Origin: YC2-FULL-38-9 sp964629635
Lineage (GTDB): Bacteria; Patescibacteriota; Microgenomatia; UBA1406; GWC2-37-13
Reading direction: 5' to 3'
Assembly (NCBI GenBank): GCA_964629635.1
Contig: CAZVQS010000001.1
Location: forward strand, 248,001 to 312,000
Length of the DNA: 64,000 nucleotides
Position 1 is the first letter of the stretch, and the number at the start of each line of letters is the position of its first letter. A program made the position numbers and the translations under genes. Shown one piece after another: positions 38,726 to 47,814 of the stretch. A model generated the notes under the pieces. The model was given only the letters and a program-made list of their open reading frames with translations, did no database searches and was not told where the DNA came from.

Positions 38726-41245
38726 TTATTGTATCTGCCTCCAATCATACATGCTCGTTGAAAGGTACGGCAACAGTTTCATGTATGTTTCCTGGTTCTG
38801 TACGATAAACAAAGAGGGTGTGTTTGCGTTGATAAGGACGCGCGTATTGTTGAACGTGTTGGTAAGGCTGATGAGGTTACCGTCGATTTTCAGCGGAGTA
38901 TTGGACGAATTGACATCAACGGAATTGCCGATGAGGACCGCCTTCACCGTTCCCACCCCGGCACCAACCTGTATGGAATCGGCGATAAAACCGGTCCAGA
39001 GGTTTTGGCCTGCGGGGGGTACGAAATCGACGGATATGTTCACGAATCCGGTAACGACAACCAGCACGTTACGGTTGAGAAAGGGAGCCACATCCGCAGC
39101 CTCGTCAATCGTCAGATTACCTGCTATGTAATAGATTCCGTCACTGTCAATATCGGCAGGGCCGGTTATGGTTTTGTATTGCTTGCGTGATTTTACGTAA
39201 TCAAAAAACTTATTGGGTGAAAAGAGGGTAAGAGCGTCATAATCCGCTTTCCGGAAGTTGTTATCCGAAAAACCGAGCGTGGCGTTTGCTCCGAGATTAA
39301 GATTGTTGTTTGTCGTATCATATAAGACCGCCCCTCCCTGGCCAATTGTCATAAACTTCTTGTCGTTTCCCGCAACGCTGTCGTCCCCGTCAAAAGGAAG
39401 CGGACTGTTCGGGAGGATATTGTCCCGGGTCGCCTTGTTCGTGAAACTCGTGTTTTTGGTCTTGAACCAGCCCTTGGCGCCGTATTTGAAGAATGTCTCG
39501 ATCGGAGATGGAGCGGGATTAGGAGAGGCGGAGTTTACCGTAATGGACGGGATGATCGCACCGTTGCACTCGTTATTAGCGCGCCATTCAACATCTTCAT
39601 ACCCGCCGTACGTTGCGTTCAGGGAAATGTTCTGGTTCGGATCAGCGCAGTAATGGGCCGGATCCTGGTTGTTTACATACACAAGACAGTTGTAATCCGT
39701 TCCGTTCAAGGTACAGGAGGAAGTTGCTTCGTTTGAGTGGGTAAGGGACAGATTAAGGAGTGTCGGATCAAGAGTCATGCCTCCGGCTGTACAATTCGGA
39801 GAGGAGGTTCCGGTGTCCTCCGTATAAGTTCCGCGGATGATAATCGGCGGATACGCGGTGGGCGTGGGTATCACGAATGCCGTTGCGGCAGTGGACGACC
39901 AGACGGACGTGTTCCCGAATTCATCACGCGCACGTGCACGGCCGTACAGTGTTGTCCCCGCTGAATATGCCCGGGGAGACTGGTAAAACAACGGTAATTG
40001 CCAACCCGAATCGTCGTTAATGTTCGTACCCGAATTCAGGTATCCCGCGTTGTTTGATATATTCGCCTGGTAAGGAGCCGTATTCATGTTGCCGCAGCCC
40101 GGGTCGGTCGATGCGGGCCACCGGTAGGTGACAAAATAGCTGCTCAGACAGGACGGATCCGGCTGGAGCGTATCGAACGTGCCGTTGGGAACGGTAGGAG
40201 GATCATAATCCAAATTTAGTTCCCGTCCGGCGGGTGGAGCCGCGGGCGTACTACAGTCTGCGGGTACGGCGGTTGAACGGGACTGTACATTCCAATAATA
40301 ACGCCCCGTTGCGAGGGTGGGAGCCGGAGTATAAGTTGTTGCGGCGCTCCACGCGCTCGTTTGAAGCGGGCTCAGGAGGTTGCTTGCATCATCGATAAGA
40401 AACCTCATCTCGTTTGCATTGTTCCCGTAAGTGGCGGAAAGAACCGGATTCACCGCAGTACAAGTGCTGTCCGGGTTCGTAACATTGGTCGCATCCTGGC
40501 TCCCCACCGAACAAACCGGCTGGGTAAGCACACAGTTGACCGCACCTGAACAACGCTCACCATAGCCGTTCAATGCACATACCTGGACCGTATAAGTGCC
40601 CCAGTTTGCAAACACATCCGTTGTGTCCGTCCGCACAGCGCTTGAAGCGTTCTCCGTAGCCTTTCCTCCGCTGAACCGGAGCTGGAAGCTGTTGGCATTG
40701 CCGCCGCAGTTGAGGCCCCATGCCAATCCGCAGTTAGAACCGGTATCGCTAAAGGTCCAGTTAACCTGTGCTGTTCTGGTGAGAGGCACCTGGTTGCAGG
40801 TGACAGCTGAAGGGGTCGTATTGGGTATCTGACTGATGCAGCAGGGCGTTGTTCCCCCAATTGCCGCATCCGGACTTGCGCATCGGGCAGTACATCCGTT
40901 GACCGTACCGGCCTGACAGGTGAATACGCCGTTGCCGCAGGTTGCGCTGCAGGCGCTCCAGTTGGCTGTGGCAGTCGTGCCGGGATTCGTACACTGGTTG
41001 GTGGTTGAGCAGGTTGTAGCGTCCCATCCATTGTTGTCAACACATGTGGGACCTACGCAAGAATCGTAGTATACGCCGCATACACCGCCGTTGCAGGACA
41101 GGGGAACGTTACAAGGATAGGAGGCGTTACAGGGATTGCCGCCGCATGAGTAGTACGCCCGGGAGGATTTTGCGGCAAACAAAAACCCATACAAAAAGAT
41201 AGTGAAAAGACTTGCCGCTAAAGTGAGCCTATCCCGGAGTACCAT
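38726..41245 (-). CDS. Cys-rich multidomain surface protein with thrombospondin-like motif
   Basis: An 839-residue exported protein. The signal peptide (about 10-30) leads into a Cys-rich region with CGGNPCNASYPCNVPLSC and ANWSACSATCGNGVFTC, the latter with the WSxCSxTCGxG pattern of thrombospondin type 1 repeats. Several beta-sandwich segments resembling fibronectin III or Ig folds follow (about 150-480), then a C-terminal region (about 590-839) with IDSDGIYYIAGNLTI. No C-terminal membrane segment is seen. It is upstream of and coupled to the pilin-like gene. A TTGACA-17-TACTCT promoter makes its message nearly leaderless. Probably involved in adhesion; this is inference. Confidence 0.8.
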   Translation of the reverse strand: MVLRDRLTLAASLFTIFLYGFLFAAKSSRAYYSCGGNPCNASYPCNVPLSCNGGVCGVYYDSCVGPTCVDNNGWDATTCSTTNQCTNPGTTATANWSACSATCGNGVFTCQAGTVNGCTARCASPDAAIGGTTPCCISQIPNTTPSAVTCNQVPLTRTAQVNWTFSDTGSNCGLAWGLNCGGNANSFQLRFSGGKATENASSAVRTDTTDVFANWGTYTVQVCALNGYGERCSGAVNCVLTQPVCSVGSQDATNVTNPDSTCTAVNPVLSATYGNNANEMRFLIDDASNLLSPLQTSAWSAATTYTPAPTLATGRYYWNVQSRSTAVPADCSTPAAPPAGRELNLDYDPPTVPNGTFDTLQPDPSCLSSYFVTYRWPASTDPGCGNMNTAPYQANISNNAGYLNSGTNINDDSGWQLPLFYQSPRAYSAGTTLYGRARARDEFGNTSVWSSTAATAFVIPTPTAYPPIIIRGTYTEDTGTSSPNCTAGGMTLDPTLLNLSLTHSNEATSSCTLNGTDYNCLVYVNNQDPAHYCADPNQNISLNATYGGYEDVEWRANNECNGAIIPSITVNSASPNPAPSPIETFFKYGAKGWFKTKNTSFTNKATRDNILPNSPLPFDGDDSVAGNDKKFMTIGQGGAVLYDTTNNNLNLGANATLGFSDNNFRKADYDALTLFSPNKFFDYVKSRKQYKTITGPADIDSDGIYYIAGNLTIDEAADVAPFLNRNVLVVVTGFVNISVDFVPPAGQNLWTGFIADSIQVGAGVGTVKAVLIGNSVDVNSSNTPLKIDGNLISLTNTFNNTRVLINANTPSLFIVQNQETYMKLLPYLSTSMYDWRQIQ

Positions 41246-41255
41246 GTACGTTTTC

Positions 41256-41284
41256 AGAGTAACAAATACTCATATACATGTCAA
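41256..41284 (-). promoter_or_regulatory. Promoter of the Cys-rich surface protein operon
   Basis: Minus-strand TTGACA (41284-41279), a 17-base spacer and TACTCT (41261-41256), ten bases before the start codon at 41245. Confidence 0.55.
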
Positions 41285-41313
41285 TAAAGAGATAACATGC
41301 TAAGATAACTAGT

Positions 41314-42975
41314 ATGCTAACCGTTATCCTCAGCCTCCTGTTTTTTGTTCCTGCGGCGATTGAAGGGATGGGGCTGCTCCTTTACCGGCAGACATTTATC
41401 TGGTTTTACACGATCGTACCTGTCATCCTTTATGTCGCGCTTTATTTTACCCGGGCAAAGCTTCGGCTTCCTCCGAAGGCTACCCTGCTCGCACTCGGGT
41501 TCTTCATGCTTACAAGCATGTCCACATCTCTGTATTCCCTGGACAAACAGCCGTCAGTGGAACTCTTTCTTTACTACATTACGCTCTTTCTCATATTTCT
41601 TTTTTCGTATAACAACAGGCGTACCATGAAAACGGTTACGGTTGTTACCGTTACCGCACTCGGATTCCTGTTTTCCGTAAGCCATTTTATCCTCAAGACA
41701 CCTCTCCATGAAAAGCAGACCGTTTTACCCTTTTTCGGTTCCCACAACCATCTTGGTGACTTTCTCGGCATGGCGATACTAATACTGCTTCCTTTTGTCA
41801 GGCACAGGATCTTTCGTATCTTTAGTCTTGCATTGATCGCTTTTTTCTTCATCATGACGGTTTTCTCCTTTTCCCGTTCGGCTTATTTTGCCCTTTTTAT
41901 TGTCGGCTTGGTTTACCTTATCGGAAAGAGACGGGCCATATCGCGTAAATATCTTTTTGCATCATTTGTAGGATTGAGTGTCCTGCTTTTCGTTTTCGTC
42001 CTCACTTCCTCAAAGGGAATCGGAAATACCCCGCTTGATCCCGCGCGAAAAATCGCGGTGCAAAGATTTAATCTTTTCCCCAGGGACATCCTGTCAGACC
42101 GGGACGTTTTTTTCAAACAGGCGGCGGACTCCATCAGGAAACACCCCCTGTTCGGAGTGGGAGGCGGAAATTTCGTTAAGATCTCGCTTACGAACAACAG
42201 GGACAACACGTTCACCGACTCCGCCCATAACATAATTCTTGAAGTCGCCGCTGAGCAGGGAATCCCGGCTGCGGGCATTCTCCTTGCCGTCGGAGTGCTT
42301 TTCCTTATCCACGCGGTCCGGAAAAAAGACATTTGGGGATATGCGCTCGTCTATCTCCTTATCAATTTCCAGACGGACTACACGTACACGATCTACCTCT
42401 TTCCTCTATTCACCATGATTCTTGCCGGCATTTCATACGATGAACCGGACCATGAACCCGTTCCGGTCTGGCTGTATGGAACCACGAGCTTATTTCTCCT
42501 CGCGATCTTTTTTTGTTACGCTACCAGCATGCTTCTTATCCGGATGAACCGGCCGATTGACGCGATGCGCCTGTATCCCCTCAACAAAACCGCGCATATT
42601 CAGGCGATCCTTGAGGAGACCGACCGCAAAACAAACGAACAGCTCACGGCCAACGCGCTCAAGCTTTCGCCGAATGACGTGGGTATAATGCTCGCAAGCG
42701 CCCAGTACCATCTCAACTGGGGGAATAACCGGAAGGCGCTCCAGATTTACGAGAAGATGTACCAAACGAACCCTCTCATCTCGTTCAACGTAGTCCGCAG
42801 AATCTACGCGTTGAAAAAAGAACTCGTATCCAAAAAGGAGGCGGACGCATTCTTAATCAAAGTCGCAATCAGCTACCATAACCTGCCATTTGTTCCTGAC
42901 TATTTCAAGGAGGAGTTCGACGAATTCTGCAGACAGAATATCGAACGGCGGTGCTGGGAAACCCGCTGGGATTGA
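41314..42975 (+). CDS. O-antigen ligase/polymerase-like membrane protein with helical C-terminal domain
   Basis: A 553-residue protein with about ten or more transmembrane segments and the Wzy/WaaL-type large loop: HNHLGDF, FSFSRSAYFAL, HPLFGVGGGNF and SAHNIILEVAAEQGI. Such proteins join or polymerise glycan units on the outer face of the membrane. The last 130 residues (about 425-553) are soluble with TPR-like helices (ALKLSPNDVGIMLASAQYHL). It opens the surface-glycan locus and is divergent from the Cys-rich surface protein. Confidence 0.85.
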   Translation: MLTVILSLLFFVPAAIEGMGLLLYRQTFIWFYTIVPVILYVALYFTRAKLRLPPKATLLALGFFMLTSMSTSLYSLDKQPSVELFLYYITLFLIFLFSYNNRRTMKTVTVVTVTALGFLFSVSHFILKTPLHEKQTVLPFFGSHNHLGDFLGMAILILLPFVRHRIFRIFSLALIAFFFIMTVFSFSRSAYFALFIVGLVYLIGKRRAISRKYLFASFVGLSVLLFVFVLTSSKGIGNTPLDPARKIAVQRFNLFPRDILSDRDVFFKQAADSIRKHPLFGVGGGNFVKISLTNNRDNTFTDSAHNIILEVAAEQGIPAAGILLAVGVLFLIHAVRKKDIWGYALVYLLINFQTDYTYTIYLFPLFTMILAGISYDEPDHEPVPVWLYGTTSLFLLAIFFCYATSMLLIRMNRPIDAMRLYPLNKTAHIQAILEETDRKTNEQLTANALKLSPNDVGIMLASAQYHLNWGNNRKALQIYEKMYQTNPLISFNVVRRIYALKKELVSKKEADAFLIKVAISYHNLPFVPDYFKEEFDEFCRQNIERRCWETRWD

Positions 42976-42981
42976 GTAAGG

Positions 42982-42987
42982 TATAAT
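42982..42987 (+). promoter_or_regulatory. -10 box of the DUF5989-carbamoyltransferase operon
   Basis: TATAAT ending 11 bases before the ATG at 42999. Confidence 0.5.
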
Positions 42988-42998
42988 GGGAATACATT

Positions 42999-43151
42999 AT
43001 GTTTGAAGCGGTAAAACAACTGACCATACTCGCGTCAAAATCAAACAAAATCTGGATTATTCCGGCGATCCTTTTCCTTATCATCATCGCGCTCCTCATC
43101 ATCAGCGCCCAAATTTCACCGGTACCCGTATTCCTTTACCCGATCATATGA
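42999..43151 (+). CDS. DUF5989-family small membrane protein
   Basis: A 50-residue protein with one transmembrane helix (about 19-38) and the tail AQISPVPVFLYPII, which matches the small DUF5989 proteins encoded next to NodU/SxtI-type carbamoyltransferases. Its stop codon overlaps the next start (ATGA at 43148-43151). Its role is unknown; the conserved neighbourhood suggests it helps anchor or assist the carbamoyltransferase. Confidence 0.75.
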   Translation: MFEAVKQLTILASKSNKIWIIPAILFLIIIALLIISAQISPVPVFLYPII

Positions 43152-43336
43152 GGGTGCTCAAGTGGATCACCGGTGCATTCAACGGCGCTTTCATCAATCT
43201 CCTGCTTATGCTGTTTTATGCGTTTGGAATCGGATTCGGTGCGTTCATTAAGACGTTTTTCCGGAAAAAAAAGGCGGGAAACACGTATTGGGCGCGGGTG
43301 GACACGCAGCAAAACGATCTGAATTCGCCCTATTGA
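43148..43336 (+). CDS. Small membrane protein of the carbamoyltransferase operon
   Basis: A 62-residue protein with one long hydrophobic segment (about 12-40) followed by a basic stretch (KTFFRKKKAGN). It overlaps the DUF5989 gene by four bases and ends four bases before the carbamoyltransferase gene. A short membrane protein at this position is common in such operons (SxtJ-like position), but I cannot assign a family. Confidence 0.65.
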   Translation: MRVLKWITGAFNGAFINLLLMLFYAFGIGFGAFIKTFFRKKKAGNTYWARVDTQQNDLNSPY

Positions 43337-43340
43337 CGTT

Positions 43341-45026
43341 ATGTATATACTCGGCATTTCCGCCTATTACCACGACAGCGCAGCGGTGCTCCTGAAAGAC
43401 GGCCGCCTCGTTTGCGGCATAGAGGAGGAACGGTTTACCCGCATCAAACATGACAATGGGTTTCCCATACAGGCATTGCGTTTTTGCCTGAATACGGCAA
43501 ATATATCCATACATGATGTCGATATCGTCTCTTACTATGAAAAGCCGCTTCTTAAATTCGAACGGATACTGGATATGTTCATGGATACCTACCCCCGGTC
43601 CCTGGCCCCGTTCGTGAAAAGCATGCCGGAATGGCTCGGGAAAAAAATGCAGATTGAACTGACGATACGCAAAACGCTCGGATTTTCCGGTAAAGTGGTA
43701 TTTGTCCCCCACCATCTTTCCCATGCGGCTGCCGCATTCCTCCAGTCCCCGTTCCGGAACGCCGCGATACTGACTATTGACGGAGTTGGCGAATACCAAA
43801 CAACCGGCCTCTGGCTCGGAAAAGACAAAACCATTACACCGCTACATCATATCGACTTTCCCCATTCCATCGGACTACTCTATTCGACGTTCACATCGTT
43901 TCTCGGATTCAAAGTAAACGAGGACGAATTCAAGGTAATGGGGCTTGCAGCCTATGGGAAGCCCGTCTATGCAGGGAAAATCAGACGCCTTCTTGACCTG
44001 AAAAGGGACGGAAGCTTTCGGCTTGATACGGATTATTTTTCGTTCCGGGAGGAGTTCCGCATGTGGAGCGGCAAATTCGAGGCGCTTTTTGGGACTCCCC
44101 GAAAGCCGGGTACTCCCCTTGCAGCACGCCACCGCAACCTCGCCTCAAGCATCCAGGCGGTAACCGAAGAGGCGTATTTTGCCATGCTCAACCATCTCCA
44201 TACGCTTACCGGCATGCCTGATGTTTGCATAAGCGGCGGAGTCGCGCTCAACGCGCTTGCGAACGGGAAAATCTACCGCCAAACGCCCTTCAGGCGCGTA
44301 TTCATTTTCGGAGCGGCCGGCGACAACGGCGCGGCGCTCGGCTCTGCATTCTCCGCCTACCACAGCACGCATCCGGATGCCCCCCGGTCGAAACCACGCC
44401 AAATTCTCGCATTAGGTACGGAATACGGGGATGGCGAAATTGAAAAAGTCCTCCGTGCCAACAACCTGCGCTACCGAAAGCTTTCCGAAAACAGCCTCAT
44501 CCGGGAGACGGCGCGCCTTTTGTCGCAAGGAAAAATAGTAGGCTGGTTCCAGGGCAAGGCCGAGTTCGGACCCCGGGCGCTTGGCAACCGCTCTATCCTA
44601 TGCAGGCCGGGGCCCCGCGATATGAAACGGAGAATGAACATAATCAAACGGAGGGAACCCTTCCGGCCGTTTGCAGGATCCATACTGCAAACCCGTGTCC
44701 ATGAGTATTTCGAGGTGCCGGATAAAAAACACCATTCGCCTTTCATGGTATTCTGCTTCCCGGTGAAAAAAGATAAGCGCCGCGAACTTGCGGCCATCGT
44801 GCATAAGGACAATACATGCAGGATCCAGACGGTGAACCGGGAAAACGGGATGTATTTCAAGCTTATCACGCAGTTTTTCAGGATTACGGGAACCGCATGC
44901 CTCCTTAACTCCAGCTTTAACGTCATGGGGGAACCGATCGTGGAGACCCCCTCCCAGGCAGTTCATGATTTCATAACGAACCGGATTGACCACCTGGCGA
45001 TCGGCAGGTTCCTCGTCGCCAAATAG
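43341..45026 (+). CDS. Carbamoyltransferase, NodU/CmcH/SxtI family
   Basis: A 561-residue enzyme that should transfer a carbamoyl group from carbamoyl phosphate to a hydroxyl of a glycan or small molecule. The N-terminal Kae1-like ASKHA domain begins GISAYYHDSAAVLL and EEERFTRIKHD, with a metal-site HHLSHAAAAF. The C-terminal YrdC-like carbamoyltransferase domain has QGKAEFGPRALGNRS and REPFRPFAGSI. It forms an operon with the two small membrane proteins upstream. In this glycan locus a sugar carbamoylation is the likeliest role. Confidence 0.93.
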   Translation: MYILGISAYYHDSAAVLLKDGRLVCGIEEERFTRIKHDNGFPIQALRFCLNTANISIHDVDIVSYYEKPLLKFERILDMFMDTYPRSLAPFVKSMPEWLGKKMQIELTIRKTLGFSGKVVFVPHHLSHAAAAFLQSPFRNAAILTIDGVGEYQTTGLWLGKDKTITPLHHIDFPHSIGLLYSTFTSFLGFKVNEDEFKVMGLAAYGKPVYAGKIRRLLDLKRDGSFRLDTDYFSFREEFRMWSGKFEALFGTPRKPGTPLAARHRNLASSIQAVTEEAYFAMLNHLHTLTGMPDVCISGGVALNALANGKIYRQTPFRRVFIFGAAGDNGAALGSAFSAYHSTHPDAPRSKPRQILALGTEYGDGEIEKVLRANNLRYRKLSENSLIRETARLLSQGKIVGWFQGKAEFGPRALGNRSILCRPGPRDMKRRMNIIKRREPFRPFAGSILQTRVHEYFEVPDKKHHSPFMVFCFPVKKDKRRELAAIVHKDNTCRIQTVNRENGMYFKLITQFFRITGTACLLNSSFNVMGEPIVETPSQAVHDFITNRIDHLAIGRFLVAK

Positions 45027-45097
45027 ATATCAATCAACTTGAACTAAACCTCAAGCCGTTAATAGAATATATTCGCAGGTGTTAAAATACTACTGTC

Positions 45098-46243
45098 ATG
45101 CGAATACTTCTCGTACATAATTACTACCGTTTCCGTGGAGGAGAAGACCGGTATGTGGAATCGCTTAAAAAACTTCTTGAAAACCACGGACACCGGGTAC
45201 GCCTGTTTTCGAAAGACAGCAGGTCCCTGGAAAGCCCCACAGATAAAATCGGATCCGCATTTGGCATGATGGGTGGAGAAGCGGCATCCCGTGATCTTGA
45301 CCAGTGCATCCGTGAATTCCGGCCCGATATTGCCCAGTTCCAGAATATATTCCCGCTCATTTCCTACGGCGCTTTCGGAATCTGCGCAAACCATGCCGTC
45401 CCCATTGTTCTCAGGGTATCTAATTACCGTTTCCTTTGTCCGAAAAGCACATTGTTCAGGGATGGAAAGGTATGTGAAGAATGCGTGGAAAAACGGTTCG
45501 CATACCCCAACATCATGCACTCCTGCTACCATCAATCCCGCAGCGCGTCTGCTGCTCTTTCCGTCAGTCTTTATCTGATGAAACGGAAAAATACGCTCGC
45601 GAAAGTGAACGCCTTTATTTTTCCGACCCGCTTTGTCCGTGATTACTACCGTTTACACGGCGGTATACCGGAGCGCAAAACCGTGGTATTGAATACGTTT
45701 TCGGAAGAGATGAGCGCCCCGCTTTCCCGCCCGCGGTCTTATTTCGCCTACGTTGGCAGGCTGGCGGAGGAAAAAGGTATTATCCCGCTCCTTGAAATCT
45801 TTTCCCGGCTGCCGAAGGAACGCTTGAGTGTGGCGGGAGACGGCCCGCTTAATGTAAGCAGGTACCGGCAATTCCGCAATATTGTTTTCAAGGGGCGCCT
45901 TTCCGCCACGCAAATCCATGAACTTCTCTCCGGAGCACGGGCAACCGTTATCCCCTCCCAAAGCTATGACGTATTGCCCCAGGTGCTTATCGAGTCGTAC
46001 CGGGCCGCAACTCCGGTCATCGCCCCCCGCACCGGAAGTTTCCCGGAGCTGATCCACAACAGATCCACCGGACTCATGTATAACGGTTTGCAGGGACTGG
46101 AGCGGGCGATTCTTCATGCGGCAAAAAATCCGCGTATTCTTTCCCTCTGGGGAAAAGCAACCCGCCGCGCATATGAGAAGCAGTTCCATCCCTTCAGCCA
46201 TTACCGGGGACTCATGGAGATTTACCGGGAAGCAATGGTATAA
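45098..46243 (+). CDS. Glycosyltransferase, family 4
   Basis: A 381-residue GT-B enzyme. The N-terminal domain starts LLVHNYYRFRGGEDRYVESL, typical of GT4 acceptor domains. The donor half has FAYVGRLAEEKGI, LSVAGDGPL and TVIPSQSYDVLPQVLIESYRAATPVIAP. Cys-rich MHSCYHQS and a preceding VCEECVEKRF insertion are seen in a subgroup of bacterial GT4 proteins. It follows the carbamoyltransferase by about 70 bases and is convergent with the epimerase gene. Confidence 0.92.
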   Translation: MRILLVHNYYRFRGGEDRYVESLKKLLENHGHRVRLFSKDSRSLESPTDKIGSAFGMMGGEAASRDLDQCIREFRPDIAQFQNIFPLISYGAFGICANHAVPIVLRVSNYRFLCPKSTLFRDGKVCEECVEKRFAYPNIMHSCYHQSRSASAALSVSLYLMKRKNTLAKVNAFIFPTRFVRDYYRLHGGIPERKTVVLNTFSEEMSAPLSRPRSYFAYVGRLAEEKGIIPLLEIFSRLPKERLSVAGDGPLNVSRYRQFRNIVFKGRLSATQIHELLSGARATVIPSQSYDVLPQVLIESYRAATPVIAPRTGSFPELIHNRSTGLMYNGLQGLERAILHAAKNPRILSLWGKATRRAYEKQFHPFSHYRGLMEIYREAMV

Positions 46244-46252
46244 AAGAACCTC

Positions 46253-47107
46253 TTACTTAATTGGTTCCATGGAAGATATCAGTTCATCTATCCCCTCATG
46301 CAGGGAAACTTCCGCTTTCCATTTGAGCATGCGCTGCGCCTTGGCGCATGCCACCCGTGCCGAAGGGACATCGCCCTCGCGCTTCGGGCCAACAACGAGG
46401 CGGGCCGGAATCCGGGACGTGACGTATTGTGCAATATCCCTGATCGAATGCGGCTTTCTATCGACGATATTGAAGATTTCACCGGATACCGGGGCATGCA
46501 CCGCTTTGAAGAATGCGCTTCCCACATCCCGGGTGTGGGTAAATTGGCGCAGCTGAATCCCTCCGTTCTGGAGAGTGATGGATTCGCCGTCAAGGGCTTT
46601 CCTGATGAAAAGAGGTATGACCGCATGGGGCCTCATGCCGGTCCCGTATGCGCTACCAAGCCGGAGGATCAGCCATGGGACCCGGTTCAGGGTATTCCTC
46701 ACCATAAGCTCCCCTGCGTATTTTGCGATGGAATACGGATGATCCGGATTGCACGGATGTTTTTCGTCCAGGGGTTCGTACTGCGGCTCCCCGTACACTT
46801 CCCATGTGGACGCATATACGATTTTCCCGATGCCCCGCCGGTTTGCAACCTTCACGAGATTAGCCGTTCCTGCCAGTCCGGATATGGAGGCCTGTACCGG
46901 ATCGCGCGCGGCCTGATATACATCTCCAACCGCGGCAAGGTGTACAACCGACTCAACCCCCCGCATGCTCCGGAACAGCGTTTTTTCCTCAAGAAGATCC
47001 TGGCCGTCGACAAGATCGAAGGAAACGACGGCATCTCCCATTTCCCGGAAATAACGGGCGATGTGCCTGCCCAGGAATCCCTTCGAACCGGTAATAAGTA
47101 CTTTCAT
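46253..47107 (-). CDS. NAD-dependent nucleotide-sugar epimerase/dehydratase
   Basis: A 284-residue short-chain dehydrogenase of the extended type. LITGSKGFLGRHIA is the NAD-binding glycine motif; the active-site Ser/Thr and YxxxK lie in VYASTWEVYGE and HPYSIAKYAGE. It should interconvert a nucleotide-linked sugar. The Met at 47107 is chosen because it precedes the glycine motif and overlaps the stop codon of the deacetylase gene (ATGA). Last gene of a four-gene minus-strand operon. Confidence 0.92.
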   Translation of the reverse strand: MKVLITGSKGFLGRHIARYFREMGDAVVSFDLVDGQDLLEEKTLFRSMRGVESVVHLAAVGDVYQAARDPVQASISGLAGTANLVKVANRRGIGKIVYASTWEVYGEPQYEPLDEKHPCNPDHPYSIAKYAGELMVRNTLNRVPWLILRLGSAYGTGMRPHAVIPLFIRKALDGESITLQNGGIQLRQFTHTRDVGSAFFKAVHAPVSGEIFNIVDRKPHSIRDIAQYVTSRIPARLVVGPKREGDVPSARVACAKAQRMLKWKAEVSLHEGIDELISSMEPIK

Positions 47108-47814
47108 ATGTATGCAAGCAGTTTGGTGTTGGTAACCGGCGTTCCTCCGGTCGCCCGCATACGGGCGAACGCTGTTTCGAGTTCGTCCCACAACCGGTAT
47201 TTGTCGATCTCCCACGAATGCCCCCACAGATGGAATGTCCCACCCTGCCGAGACAGAGTATATAACATTCTGTCCGTCAGTTTCAGGGGATCGCACTCGA
47301 ATCCGTAGCCGGTTCCCCACAGATACAGTCCCCGGAAATTGCCGATCTTCAGGTTATGGCGGAACAAAACAGGTGCGGAATGGAGGGAAAAGTGGAGCGA
47401 TGTCTGCATCCGGTAGGGATCTTTTCCCGGAGCGAGGTGGAACTGCGCAGTCGTCCGGGCAATCCGGTATCCCGCCTCCTGTACTTGTTTGCGGATATGG
47501 CCGGTATGCCGGCCCCACGGGTAACAAAATGCGGTTATGGTTTTCCCCGTGCGGCTCTCAAGGAATTTTTTTGACAGTTCAATCTCCTCCTCATTCTGTT
47601 CCGTGAGCCTGGCATGGGTAAGGGTATGGGAGCCGATTTCCATACCCATCCCCACAAGGCTCCGTATGCCTGATGAAGTAATGCGTATACTCCGCTTGGT
47701 TTGAGGCGCCACATAGAACGTTCCTTTCAGGCGGTATTTCCAAAGAAGCTGCGCGACGCGCACGTCAAGCGGGTGCCCGTCGTCCCAGCTGGTGGTAAGG
47801 AGGATTTTCTTCAT
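47104..47814 (-). CDS. Polysaccharide deacetylase (NodB-like)
   Basis: A 236-residue carbohydrate esterase 4-type protein. TTSWDDGHPLDVRVAQLL carries the catalytic Asp and metal-binding Asp, and IGSHTLTHARLTE the metal-binding His pair (HxxxH). FCYPWGRHTG and HLWGHSWEID provide later motifs. It probably removes N-acetyl groups from a surface polysaccharide. It overlaps the methyltransferase gene before it and the epimerase after it by four bases each. Confidence 0.9.
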   Translation of the reverse strand: MKKILLTTSWDDGHPLDVRVAQLLWKYRLKGTFYVAPQTKRSIRITSSGIRSLVGMGMEIGSHTLTHARLTEQNEEEIELSKKFLESRTGKTITAFCYPWGRHTGHIRKQVQEAGYRIARTTAQFHLAPGKDPYRMQTSLHFSLHSAPVLFRHNLKIGNFRGLYLWGTGYGFECDPLKLTDRMLYTLSRQGGTFHLWGHSWEIDKYRLWDELETAFARMRATGGTPVTNTKLLAYI

